Positions 12,661 through 46,570 of a stretch of DNA of 64,000 nt are shown one piece after another. The position numbers and the translations under genes are program-made. Position 1 is the first letter of the stretch. Every line of letters starts with the position of its first letter. The notes beneath the pieces are model-generated. The model searched no databases and was not told the DNA's origin. It worked only from the letters and a program-made list of their open reading frames with translations. Origin of the DNA: Ptychodera flava (lineage: Eukaryota; Hemichordata; Enteropneusta; Ptychoderidae); NCBI RefSeq assembly GCF_041260155.1, contig NC_091933.1:4207501-4271500 (forward strand), written 5' to 3'.

Positions 12661-14295
12661 GGCCTAAGAAACTGACCAGTCCCTAGGTTCAAGTGTACAT
12701 AACACATCTGCAGATTGCGTTGATAAGCTGAATGCCGAATATAATAAGATGTACAACAAGAGATTGGGGTTGATACAAAAAGCAAAAGTACTGAAAAATT
12801 ATCAAAATTTCATGCTTGTAATATATAGTTTGCTTAGGATGTAAGCTCAGAAAAATTGAACTATTGTCATACTTTTGAATTAGGGATTTTTGAATTCCGG
12901 TATATTATAAGAATAATAGAAAATTAAAGATAAAGATAAGGTCACCATTCTTGATTTTCTGTAAACCGACCATGAAAAGTTACTGATTTTTACGAAAATC
13001 ACTTAAAATCGATATGAAAATCATTGATCATTTCAAGTTCATCAGTGCAGTGAATAGAATGCACACTCGTCCTACAACATGAAATTATAAACTTAGAATA
13101 ATTAGGGTTGTATTAACATGAAAAATGTGTGAATGAATTAAATTATTTGTTTCTTACCAAATGTGCAATTATTACGCCCAAAAAGTAAAAAAAGTGTCAA
13201 AATGCGAAAAAGTTTGAACCGCGCGACTATTCCCTTGAAAGATCCAACCCGGCTTGCTCGTTGAGCCGGCCTCGCTTGCTGGAAAGACCGTTGAGGGCGT
13301 ATCACCATATGATTGAAGATTCTAGTAATATATGCTACAGGAAACACACTGTGCACCACAAGGTTGAAGCTGATGCATGGACAAAAGAATGGGATTGAGA
13401 GCGTATATGGTATATGGAACAACTATGAAAATAATAGCAGAGGAACGGCCATACTTTGAAAGGAAGACCGTGAACTTGACATTAAGGTAATTAAAATCGC
13501 TCACGAAGGACGAACTTTTATAGCTTTGTTAAAATATGACAATCCTAATATTTTACTTCTGAATATCTATTCTCCAAACTCTATTAGGGAACGAAAAAAC
13601 TATTTCAATTTGCGCATTTAGAAAGAAACATCGAAATATGTTGGAAAAGTGGCTGCACAATATGATGACATCAGATCAAACCGCAAGTGATCAGATTGAA
13701 GATGTTAAAAAACAAGTTAAAATCATATGAATGAGCTTAAATACAAGGACAGCAAATTCGATCAAGGGCCCAATGGGTTCAACAAGGAGAGAAGTCTTCA
13801 AAATATTTCCTCAATCCAGAAAAAAACTGAGAGGTTAAGAAAAATTATTCAAAGAGGCTAGAGACAAGAATGGCAAAATTGTCACTGGTATAGATTCTAT
13901 ATACAAGCAGAAATTTATGAAGAGCTTTACAAACAAGAATATGTTGACACCATACTACAGAAGGAATCAATAAATAAAACTAACATTGCTTTAAGTACTC
14001 AGAGTTGTGGAGGTCATATTACACATGAAGAAGCAGTCAACGCTTTAAAACAACGGCCAACAATAATGTTCTGATTGCTTTTCAGTGGAATTTTATAAAT
14101 GCTTCTGGCATATTTTAGCGTCTGACCCTATTGAAACATTTAACGCTTGCTTTAATTCAGGGGAATTAATAAACAGCCAGAAACTTGGTTTAGTTTTTTT
14201 GCTCTATAAAAGGGAGATAAAGCAGACTTAAACAATTGGAAACAAATTAGTCTCCTCAATGTAGACTATAAGATTCTTGCAAAAGTAATTACTAA

Positions 14296-15229
14296 GGGAC
14301 CGTTCAGTTTTTACGGCCGGGGGGGGGGGCGGCAAAATCTTGTCGCCGGTGTTCAAAAAAATGATGACCCCCCCCTGCATTTTTCGCGAAAAAATGATGA
14401 CCCCCCCTTTGTCAGACGAAAAAATTTGATGAACCCCCCCCCCCTGAAAAATAACCAAAACCCATATGTCAAATTTACCCGCACAGTTTGGATTTGAAAC
14501 TCCGGTACGCGGCGCACTTTATTCGTGTAGCAGAGATGCGGGTGTACAAACTTCTCAGCCACATCCATGCAAACGTCTGTTAATTAGGACGACTGTAAGG
14601 CAATTTTAACTTCATTCCATAGACAACTTATGTCCATGGACATTGTATAAAGTAAACTTTATTGGAGTGGTTCGCCAAAGGCAGCCCTCCGGTTAGAAGG
14701 TCATGGGCCATTACGTAAAGTCAACTTTATTCTAGTGGGCAACCAAAGGTGGCCCGCTGGTAAAAAGAGGGTCGATCATGGCCATTGCATGAAGTAAACT
14801 TTACTGAACAGGGCCGCTGAAGGCATCCGGCCGTTAAGATGGTCATGGGGTATTACAATAAAGTCAATTTATTGTAGTGGGCCGCCGCAGGCGGCCCGCC
14901 GGTAAAGAGGGTCGATCATGGCCATTGCATGAAGTAAACCTAATTGGAGTGGGCCGCCAAAGGCGTCTGCCCGCTAAGAGGGTCATGGGTAATACATAAA
15001 GTATATTTATTGTATTGGGCCGCTGAAGGCGGCCCGCCGGTAAAGAGGGTCAATCATGGCCATGGCATAAAGTGGACTTTATTGTAGGTATTATGTTTTG
15101 AAAATGTGGTGACCCCCCTTCCTACCAGTGAAAAAGTGATGACCCCCCCTTCTTGGATTCCAAAATTATGATGACCCCCCCCCCTGGATTTTGCCGGCCC
15201 CCCCCCGGCCGTAAAAAATGAACGGTCCC
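14296..15229. mobile_element. PIF/Harbinger-like MITE with TAA target duplication
   Basis: Terminal inverted repeats GGGACCGTTCA...TGAACGGTCCC, extended by TTTTACGGCCGGGGGGG, are flanked by TAA at 14293-14295 and TAA at 15230-15232. The host LINE reads through when the element and one TAA are removed. Subterminal zones hold repeated AATGATGACCCCCCCC words. The middle (14620-15095) is about 3.4 tandem copies of a ~140-bp unit. No transposase. A TWA target and GGG-type ends fit PIF/Harbinger; this assignment is inference. Confidence 0.85.
14620..15095. repeat. Tandem repeat inside the MITE (~140 bp x 3.4)
   Basis: GCCATTGCATGAAGTAAAC starts at 14781 and 14921, with diverged copies near 14633 and 15058. 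Each unit is two half-units of about 70 bp sharing AAGTNNACTTTATTG and GTGGGCCGCCNNAGG. Confidence 0.85.
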
Positions 15230-15910
15230 TAATAGGGTGCGGTAGGTAATTGGCAAAATATGCAGCCCAGATCAGTGTGGATACATCCCGGGGCGGGAGA
15301 TAGGTGATAATATTGTCTTTACTAGAGATATTATTGAATATGCAAATGTTACTGATAAAGCACTTATTGTCGAAACAAAAGCTTTTGACAGGTTAAACAG
15401 AGATTTCCTTTTTCAAGTCCTTGACAAATTCAACTTTGGCACTGACTTCATCAAGTGGATAAAACTTCTTTATAACAATACTACATCAAAATTAAGTGCA
15501 ATGGCTTTCTTTCTCGCAGTATTCTACTTCATAAGCGTGTGTGACAAGTGTGCCCCTTATCACCATTACTGTATATTATGGCAGCAGAAGTGCTAGCCGA
15601 AAATATTCGTAAAGATGACAGCATTTTAGGATTCATACTACCAAACAAACAAGAGCAAAAAATTAAGAGTTATGCAGATGATATGACTCTATAGCTGAGA
15701 AATTTAGAAAGCATTACTTAGTCGTTGAAAATGTTTAACAAATATGAAAAAGCAACAGGTGCAAAGCTGAACAAGAAGAAATCAAAAAGTTTATGGGCTA
15801 GGAGTTTTAAAAACCGCACTGATTTAGTGGAAGGGATCGATTTTTCAAACAAGGTTTTACAGATCTTGGGAGTTGGGTTTGGAAACAGTAACAAATCTAG
15901 AGAAAACTGG

Positions 15911-15990
15911 AAAATACGGCCAGTTTTCAATCGGGTTCGAACCCACAACATACGGCAACAGTCGCCGTATGTTGGAAAACATACTGCCTT
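15911..15990. mobile_element. Short insertion in the LINE with tRNA-like T-arm and a hairpin
   Basis: Between LINE blocks SRENW and LSFKGRATVANML lies foreign sequence with GGGTTCGAACCC (15933-15944) and a 10-bp stem hairpin AACATACGGC/GCCGTATGTT (15947-15973). The B-box-like word suggests a tRNA or SINE scrap; its self-complementarity hides the strand. Confidence 0.4.
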
Positions 15991-17452
15991 AAGATCTAGA
16001 ATACTAGAATTCTGTCCTTTAAAGGCAGGGCAACAGTAGCTAATATGCTGGCTGTATCAAAATTATTGTACCTGGAATCATTTGATCACGTAACCCAGTA
16101 TTAATGAAGCAAATAATAAATTATGGAATTTTATTTTGACAGGCAAACGAGAAGTTATAATAAGGGGCATTTTAATTCAAAGATATGATGAAAGTTGTCG
16201 ACATTGAAGAAAAAATTAATGCACTCCAATATTAAAGTGGCTTATGAAATTATTTGAGAAAAAAACCAGATAAAGGGACCCTCAAATGGGTCAGCTTATC
16301 AAAATATTTCATGGCGAATTTTGACAATAAACTGAATTATAGTGATTATCACTATCTCCATCTCAATTTCAAAGTCAACAACAACGGTAAAGCAATAGTG
16401 TATGGGAATATGTTAAATACCTGGAAGTCACTTATACTTACAAGAGTGAATTTACCAACATCAAAACAGATTTTTTTCAGTGAAGTTCTGTGGTGTAATG
16501 ACAATATTAAACACAAAGGAAGTGTCCTATTTTATGAAAAATGGTCCAAAAGTAGAATTTTAAGGCTTAAGGACATCTGGAATAATAACAGAAATGACTG
16601 GCTTCAACAATGGGAAATAATTGCAGAAAACAGAGGAGGTACAAGTAGACATGTGCAAGAGGAAATTAAGACAGAGTATGAAACACTCCTCAATATTCAG
16701 TCGTCTTACAACAGGAATTGTTAGCAATTCAGTAAATGATTTAAATTGGAAGATTTTCCATAGAAGCCTAGTCACAGGAAGCTTGGCCAAAACTTTCAAT
16801 TTAAGTGATGCGAAATGCCATATTTGTGGCCAAGAAGAAACACTGGAACACATCTTATTTGTAAATATGTAAAAGATCTGGCGGAAATGTATTTCCTTCT
16901 TTGTCAGAAAACACAACTTTGATAACGATATCAATATCAAAAGATTAACAATTGCAGGAATCGAAAATGATAATAATGCAACATCTGACATTATTTACTG
17001 TATTACTTCCTTTGTAAAATACACAATTTGGAATATTCGAAATTCGGTTACTCTTGATGAGATTAAAGTTTCCCTTCAATCTTATGTTATGCAATTAAAA
17101 TGTTATCTTTCGTCATGGATGAATACACTTATTTCACACTTATTTCACTTATAAGATGATGAACAAAGCTGAGGAGTTTATCACAAAGTTTTCAAGCCTT
17201 GTAAGACTTGAAGGAGAAGAATGCATCCTGAATGCATATATATGATGATCTTTGTAGTTAAATGACTGATGTTTTTTGGCGGGGGTAATTTTTTTCAGAG
17301 AAGTTGCATTGTAATTTTAACGCATTCACAGTTATGTAGATATGTTTTATTGTGAATTTATTGAAATAAATTTATCCTCAAAAAATAGTAGTATATGCTG
17401 TGTGGCGAGCGAAACTGTGAGTCTACCGTGTACGCATGATGTAAACTGTTTA

Positions 17453-17583
17453 CATCCATGGTATTAGCCCTGGCGTACCGTGCTGTGTGTTCCCGGCGTT
17501 ACACGGCCTCCCTCCACCACCGGCCGCATAACCCCGGAGTATAACGCCGGGAATACACAGCACGGTAAGCAGGGCTACCATGG
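17453..17583. mobile_element. Palindromic MITE at the 3' side of the LINE
   Basis: CATCCATGGTATTAGCCCTG then CGTACCGTGCTGTGTGTTCC pairs with GGAATACACAGCACGGTAAG and CAGGGCTACCATGGTAT around a GC-rich loop (CGGCCTCCCTCCACCACCGG). Confidence 0.85.
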
Positions 17584-17677
17584 TATAAGCTAATATGCGT
17601 GTCGCCGATCCCCTACTGTTCAATTTTGCCTCTTCCCTATACCATGTATACGGTGGCACTGTTAGTCGACAAGGTTT

Positions 17678-18578
17678 ACAGCGAAAACGGAGTCAGCGTG
17701 GACTCTCGCTTGTGCTGCGCGACAAAATAAACGCAGCCACTGACGTTTTTGATAGACAAAACACACAGACAATGTAGCAAATGTCATGAAATCTCCTTCT
17801 ATTGAAAAGGCATGCTGCGATACCAGGACTTACTTTTTGAACGTGTTGATTTCGTCATGGATGTGTGAGACAAATATTGCCATGTCTTGAACAAAAAATT
17901 TAAAAAATCTAAATTTCAATATTATCGATGATTTTATCCCATTCACAAACTGGAGCAAAGGTTTTCGGTCTTTAGGAAGAACAACTGACGCTAAAAACGG
18001 ATAGCGTCTATGGAAAAACACACTACGGACCCTCGTAGTACGGATAGTCTAGGGGGGGGCAGAGGTGTCGGTCAAACAGTCGATGGTGTGCTCGCTGTCG
18101 ACGGAATTTCATTTGGACGTTTATAATAGACGTACGGTGATGAAAGTGGCATCGAATAATATAGATAAGGTGTATACATGTACTGGCATTTCGATGGCAG
18201 CAATCTATATTGAGCTGCTTGATGCGGTGTTTGTTCGGTTGATGCTGTCCCAGTTTCGCTGAAACTGAAACTACCATCTCGATTGACCAAGGAAGTTTGT
18301 GTAGATGCAGACGCAGGAAACATGATACAGCGCCGTTCAAGCTCTTTCTGTACATAATTTACCGTATTTTTGGTTTTATTCTCAACTCGTCATGAGGAAC
18401 TTTTTGTAACAATAAGAATACAAATTGAATCTTTTGTTTGATTTGTGGATTCATTGAATAGGCGGTGTGCCTTTGATGACGTTCAGTTTGGGCGTTCTGT
18501 CTGCAAAAAACGTCTGTATCTGCGTTTATTTTGTTGCGCCGAACAACAGAGAGTCCACGCTGACTCCGTTTTCGCTGT
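17678..18578. repeat. Inverted repeat pair bracketing the region upstream of oxygenase exon 1
   Basis: 17678-17750 (ACAGCGAAAACGGAGTCAGC, then GTGGACTCTC) and 18505-18578 are inverted copies of about 73 bp, about 755 bp apart. The right arm ends 98 bp before the oxygenase ATG, inside or next to its 5' UTR. No coding between the arms. Confidence 0.75.
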
Positions 18579-18676
18579 AATACTGTCTGCTGTTTGCTGA
18601 TTCTGTCTTCATGAGTGATTGACCCGTACCCGTGCCCTCTGCCCCATCAGTCTCGGTGTGCACAACAGCATTCAGC

Positions 18677-41665
<22,989 letters not shown>

Positions 41666-41747
41666 ACTGATGCAATCACAGTGATTTACCAAACAGATAT
41701 GGCTCTCAACATTGGTAACGCTGACACTGTACTACATTTGGTTGAAA

Positions 41748-41753
41748 TTAAAG
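41748..41753 (+). terminator. Candidate poly(A) signal of the oxygenase gene
   Basis: ATTAAA 83 bp after the stop codon. The canonical AATAAA at 42680 is the alternative and would give a 3' UTR of about 1 kb. Confidence 0.35.
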
Positions 41754-43689
41754 TCTAAGAAATCAGTCAAGTATAAGAGTTCAGGGTCACTCTTAATTGT
41801 CTCTTTCTTATTCACTTTAATTTCAAAGATTACAAACATAAAAATCGATTAAAATGGATGGGAAATTGAAATGGATGGCAGCATCTTCGTCCCTTAGTTT
41901 CAAAATTTATATGACTAATTTCTGACTCAATACAAATTTACAATGTAACAAGAAATCCACAAGTCCCATTATCAGACTGTGACCGACATGTTCACATTCA
42001 ATGCAGCTGTCTACTGCAATAGCCTGTATCATTTTCATTCAAAAAGTGAAGTTCATGTTGTCAACAAGTGTTTACACTCTCAAACTCCTTGAACCTAGAC
42101 TACTGTTCTTTGCTGTGCTTTCAAGTCATCATTGTCATCATATACTTTGGAGAAGTACAAGTAGAAGTCACTACATGTAATGTTTATGTTACAGCCAAAC
42201 ACCCCATGTTTGCTGAAACAGATTTTTAACTTTCCTCTGATTTCAAAAATTACATGACAATTGTATTCGAAATGTTTGTCCTAATAATACTCAGATCATA
42301 AGATTCATATCAGAATTGTACTTTTATGGACATTTATCATTGTCTATGGTTTGATAAGTATGGTTACTAAAATCAGAGCAAATTGTAACAATTTCCAAAT
42401 GTATTGTGATACAAGCACAGCTGACAAAGACAGCCTTCAAATTTATTCATTTATTCATTAATATTATTTGAGTGATACATTTCAGTCTTGAAAAATTCTA
42501 AAAAAAAGTGAATGAAAGGTTTCAGGATCTGTGTGTCATATTCTATAAACTTGCCATGAACTTTAAGCTTACATTTGTATATGTCATTTTTACATTTCAC
42601 CTTGACAATATTAGATAAAGTTCCCTGTAAAATACAGACTTTCCTCCGAGTATTCTCATGTAGTTTTCATATACTATGTAATAAAACAATGGTCGGAAAA
42701 AAACCCTGTTTTTGTTGATTGGCAAACTATAAGAGCAGTTATTTGGTGGAGGATTATATCGATGCCCACCATTTAAAGTAATCGAGGTGCAAGAGATTTT
42801 CTAAAAGCATCTCTTGAAATCTTCTCATTAAATTTCACCCTTCTGCTTTTCAACATATCTTGACCAGGTGTCGTAGACAGATGGATGGATCGCCGACAAT
42901 ATAGCTGTATAAGCTGTGCTCTTCGAAATGAAACAAATGTTGATGAGTGATGCATTGTGGGTATTGCACACATCAAGCTGACATCAACACAGCAACAGAC
43001 AATAACACTGGTCTAATGTTGCGTCTGGATGGAAATAGTAAGAGTTCCAAAACAGCATTATAAAATCTGCAAAAATTTCACAAATGAGCCGCGCAAACAA
43101 CACTGTATTAGTTTTGCATTGTATAGCAACCAAATGTGTGTATTTGCACCATTCTGCCATCATACAACAGTTTATCGGTATTTTACCAGTGATTTCATGG
43201 ATTATAACAGTTGCATTGGTGCCATACACTCATAACTAATAGTACTAGATCTATTACAGGCATAATTAATACAGATTCTGTTACTACTCCTATTTCAGTA
43301 CTTAGTATTGGCATTTTCCCCAGCGATACCATACAGCTACTATAGGTACTATTAACACTAAAAGTAGTTTTCTTCCCTAAAAAGCGCACAATACACTACG
43401 TCTCAGTGCTTTGAACAAAAGCAAAACCTTACAGATCACAAATAGGCGATTATAACAATCTCTAAAAAGACAAGTTTTCGAATGTCGTTTAAAGGGAAAC
43501 AGTCGTCTGAACTGCGCCTGTGCTAGTTTCTTGTTTACAAACAATATATTTCGTGCACGATATCTAGATGCACCTCATCATTACAGCTGCACCTATGTAG
43601 ATTATGACAGACATGATTTAACTTTCATCAATCACCATTCGTACCTTGGATACTGTGTTTACGTTGGTCGTATGGGTCCCATACGACCT
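41754..43689. other. Downstream of the oxygenase gene: no gene seen
   Basis: AT-rich, possibly 3' UTR up to AATAAA at 42680. No motif in the short frames. Confidence 0.55.
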
Positions 43690-44205
43690 TTGAGTTCATT
43701 TCCAACGACGACCATCCCTTTTAAGGACGCAGTCGAACAATCTCGTACTGTAATATCAAAAGGGAGTTCATTTCACAACATTGAGGCAACAAATGAAAAA
43801 GCACGAAAGCCATTATCACGCCTAGTGAAAGAAGTTTGTGCAATGAACGAAGAGTACGACGTCGTGTCTGTATATCGATCAACGACCTCAAGTAATCTAG
43901 ACGATTGCCACTCAGAATTTTGAAAGTAAGGAGGATTATTTTAAACTTAATCCTTTCAGGTAACCAGTGAAGTTTAAAAATAACACGTGAAATATGCTCA
44001 AATTTCTTCGTGTCGGTAATTAGGCGTGTAGCGGCATTTTGGACAGACTTTTTTCTTTCTGGTAATTTTGGATTCCATAAAGGAGGCTGTTGCAATAATC
44101 CAGCCTTGATGTTACAAAAACATGTACTAATTTCTCTGCAGTTTTTGCATCAATATGATGACGAATTTTTCCGATTTTATGCAAAGCGAAAAATGCTGAT
44201 AACAC
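43690..44205 (-). pseudogene. CR1-like LINE RT C-terminal remnant
   Basis: On the minus strand: SAFFALHKIGKIRHHIDAKT, VHVFVTSRLDYCNSLLYGI, VQNAATRLITDTKKFEHISR, LHWLPERIKFKIILLTFKIL and RRTLRSLHKLLSL, with frameshifts between blocks. This is the well-known tail of CR1-group LINEs. It is cut at 44205, where a different element begins. Confidence 0.85.
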
Positions 44206-44599
44206 GATTGGGACTAATTTGGGATAACCGGATGGTGAAGTAATGTCGATTGAACCTACAAATGTAATCTCATCCGCTTTTCTTTTATATTATGCACTTG
44301 TTTTTATGAGTAATTTGTAACATTGCAACATTCACGCTATAGGGAACCTAACACCTTTGAGAAATTTAAAAAATATGAAAATCCAATTATCCCAAATTAT
44401 TTTCCTGTTGCCTTAAACGCAAACATGCGGAACAAATGTGTTTCTTTAGGGTGACATAATCCTCGAGTCGCTTGGTTACATTTCTGGTTCTTAAAGGCAG
44501 AACGTTATCCTCCACGACGTCCTTTCTTATTCATTAATAGTGGCAGTTTGGCTTGGAGCGTTATGAAGTGGATTTCTAACAAAGCTTGTGTGGAGGTCA

Positions 44600-45059
44600 T
44601 CAAAACTATCACCTCACTCTCGTAACCCCTGGCCCTGTTCGATGTACTGAAGAATTATGGAATTCCGGGAACGGCACTTCACCACCCTCCAGTGCATCTG
44701 TTACAACGTCTTGTAACTGTGTCAATCGATGCAAAGTCTCAACATTGTCCAGGTTATCCCGAATATTACTTCAAGTTTATCCTATACAAATTGTGGCAAC
44801 GACAACTCATAGTCAAGGCTTCCGACTTCTTTTGGTTAGGGTCTCTTACGAATTCGTGAAGCCACGGTACGTACTTGCGCACCCTGTCAGTCGGTTTTAC
44901 CTTCATGCTGGTAGCGTCTCTGGTCTTCATCTTTGAAGTAGTTGACCGCACAGATCCCTTGTTTCGTCGAGGTTTGCTAGTTCCGCCAGAGGCTCTAGGT
45001 TCGCTGTTTATGATGTCGCTTGAAGAGCTTTGATCGGATTCGGTGTCTGATACAGTCAT
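44600..45059 (-). pseudogene. Unidentified minus-strand coding-like segment
   Basis: From an ATG at 45059 the minus strand reads MTVSDTESDQSSSSDIINSE, a Lys/Arg/Ser-rich stretch, then VRKYVPWLHEF, next to a GTAAGA that could be a donor. About 130 bp on, in another frame, it reads NLDNVETLHRLTQLQDVVTD and ALEGGEVPFPEFHN to a stop near 44609. The amino-acid make-up looks coding, but the two parts do not join in frame by an obvious splice. It could be a decayed transposon accessory protein, a frameshifted gene copy, or an exon of an unseen minus-strand gene. I do not recognise the family. Confidence 0.4.
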
Positions 45060-46049
45060 CGATACACCAGGCTTCAATAACAGACATCACAACCCACGGT
45101 GTATACCGTAATATACCAGAAACGAAGCCACCAGCCTTATTATCGTCACCATGAGATCGACCATTTTGCTTTAATCTTCGACTCTTCGGAGACTAGACAA
45201 CAAGCTGTTCCGCCACCGAACTTATTAATGTGTTTTCATTAATAACTATAATTTAAGGCGTTCTCAATCTTTTCTATGCTTTCACATAACTGCATAAATG
45301 CTACAGAAGTTCTTCCAGTTTAGTTTCTTCATCACGGTTCAATCTTTAGCGACCACGTTTATACATACTGTACAGGAACATGGTGAAGTTACCTCTATGT
45401 CCGATCTTGACACAATTTCTTCTAAAACAGCTGATCGCATTAATCTGAAACTTCTTGTAAAGATGTACTTGCCGACAACAAAGGACTGTAAAAAGTTGGC
45501 ATTATTAGCTTCAATCTGCATATCGACTGATTTGTAAATATCTTGACGACAGCTGTACAGTCATAAAGTTATATTGAAGTTAGTGAAAACATTTAGCATA
45601 TAATCTTATAAGACCAGTAGATTACGGTTAATTAGAAATGTGTACACTTAACATATAACGAAATCCTCTCTGTCAAATGATCTATCCATTTGCTTCGATA
45701 TCTAGTACATACTAGAATAACTGGATATGCTGTATGATAGAATTGTTTTGTTTTCGCAAATTTCGTAGATTTTTGTCCTTCCTTGTGTAAACTTTAGGGC
45801 CGATGTTCTTGTTTTACGTCAAAAAGACATTTTCTTTGAAATCAACTGTTCGATATACGGGAGGATATTCGGTAAAATCTCAGGTAACTAATTGTTTTGC
45901 TTCCAACACGATTGGAACTAATTCGGAAGAATTAGAACTCTATATTTTTCAAATTCCCAAAAGTGTTGGGTGCCCTATAGCTGAATGGTGCAATATTAAA
46001 AATTACTCATAAAACAAGTGCATTGCTTAAACAGAAAAGCAGATGAGCT

Positions 46050-46530
46050 TACGGCACTGTCACACCTTGACGATTTAGCCAGCGTATGCCGACGTAAAAA
46101 AATTCTCTAAAACGCTGGCTTACTGAACTAACGATGTATTTTTCAATTTGGGGTGTATACATAGCGTATTCATAACGTACTCATAGGTTAAAATACCTTT
46201 TTGGTACGCTAGACAATGATCTCTACGCATTTCGATTATGAGTAACGTACAAATAACGTACAAATAACGCGTGTCAACGAGGGCATATCATACCTAAAAC
46301 TTATGGCCCACGTGCGCGCGGCGTAAGTCGAAAATTTTTGTGCATGCACAAAAATTTTCGACGACCTCGCCGTACTACAACGTATACCAGCGTGCTTCAG
46401 CGTGCTCTTAACTATATAAAACTTACCCACAACGTATTCGACGTACGCCAAAGTATTCGCCAATTTTTTTCATACGTTGGCATACGGTGGCTAAATCGTC
46501 AAGGTTTGACAGGGCCCGTACATTTTAAAC
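46050..46530. mobile_element. Palindromic MITE with CACTGTCA/TGACAGGG ends
   Basis: CACTGTCACACCTTGACGAT then TTAGCCAGCGTATG (about 46050) is inverted as CATACGGTGGCTAAATCGTC then AAGGTTTGACAGGG (ending about 46530). A perfect 36-bp palindrome lies inside at 46327-46362. About 480 bp, no coding potential. Confidence 0.75.
46327..46362. repeat. Perfect 36-bp palindrome
   Basis: GTCGAAAATTTTTGTGCA is followed immediately by its exact reverse complement, with no loop. Confidence 0.95.
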
Positions 46531-46570
46531 CGAAATTAGTTCACTACCCAATTATCCCAAATTAGTTCAA

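Larger units (their letters stand above)
10417..13309. other. No gene apart from retroelement remnants
   Basis: Contains the LINE fragment (11206-11960), the GC-rich hairpin (11996-12094) and a G-rich stretch (12535-12660). Nothing else recognised; the frame at 12444-12785 runs through the G-rich tract. Confidence 0.6.
13310..17388 (+). mobile_element. L1/Tx1-like LINE, 5'-truncated, multiply disabled, interrupted by a MITE
   Basis: In several frames I read the endonuclease (LLQETHC at about 13330, NSRGTAIL, AHEGRTFIALLKYDNPNILLLN). Then come the reverse transcriptase (FYKCFWHILASDPIETFN, LINSQKLGLVFLLYKKGDKA, ADLNNWKQISLLNVDYKILA, then after the MITE GYIPGREIGDNIVFTRDIIE and SYADDMTL), ATVANMLAVSKLLYLESFD, and the C-terminal CHICGQEETLEHIL knuckle near 16815. 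The 3' UTR has AATAAA and an A-rich end near 17385. There are many stops and frameshifts, so it is dead. Removing the MITE at 14296-15229 restores the RT frame across the insertion. The longest surviving frame is 156 codons at 16254-16724. Confidence 0.9.
44207..46570. mobile_element. Possible DNA element with GACTAATTTGGGATAA ends
   Basis: GGGACTAATTTGGGATAACC (44209) and the inverted form ATCCCAAATTAGTTC (46553-46567) bound 2.36 kb. Another inverted copy (CCAATTATCCCAAATTA) lies at 44386-44402, so a smaller element of about 200 bp is the alternative. The left boundary coincides with the break in the CR1 remnant. No transposase recognised; the coding-like segment at 44600-45059 would lie inside. 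Confidence 0.4.

Noticed and set aside
15933..15944. GGGTTCGAACCC as part of a real tRNA gene
   Set aside because: No acceptor, D or anticodon arms could be folded around it.
16254..16724. 156-codon frame as a host gene
   Set aside because: It is the part of the L1/Tx1-like LINE between the RT and the C-terminal knuckle; flanking frames continue the same LINE.
1..17400. An intact host gene upstream of the oxygenase
   Set aside because: All frames with protein signal in this part are retroelement pieces with stops or frameshifts.
43531..43923. 130-codon plus-strand frame
   Set aside because: Much of it lies antisense to the CR1-like RT remnant on the minus strand and has no motif of its own.
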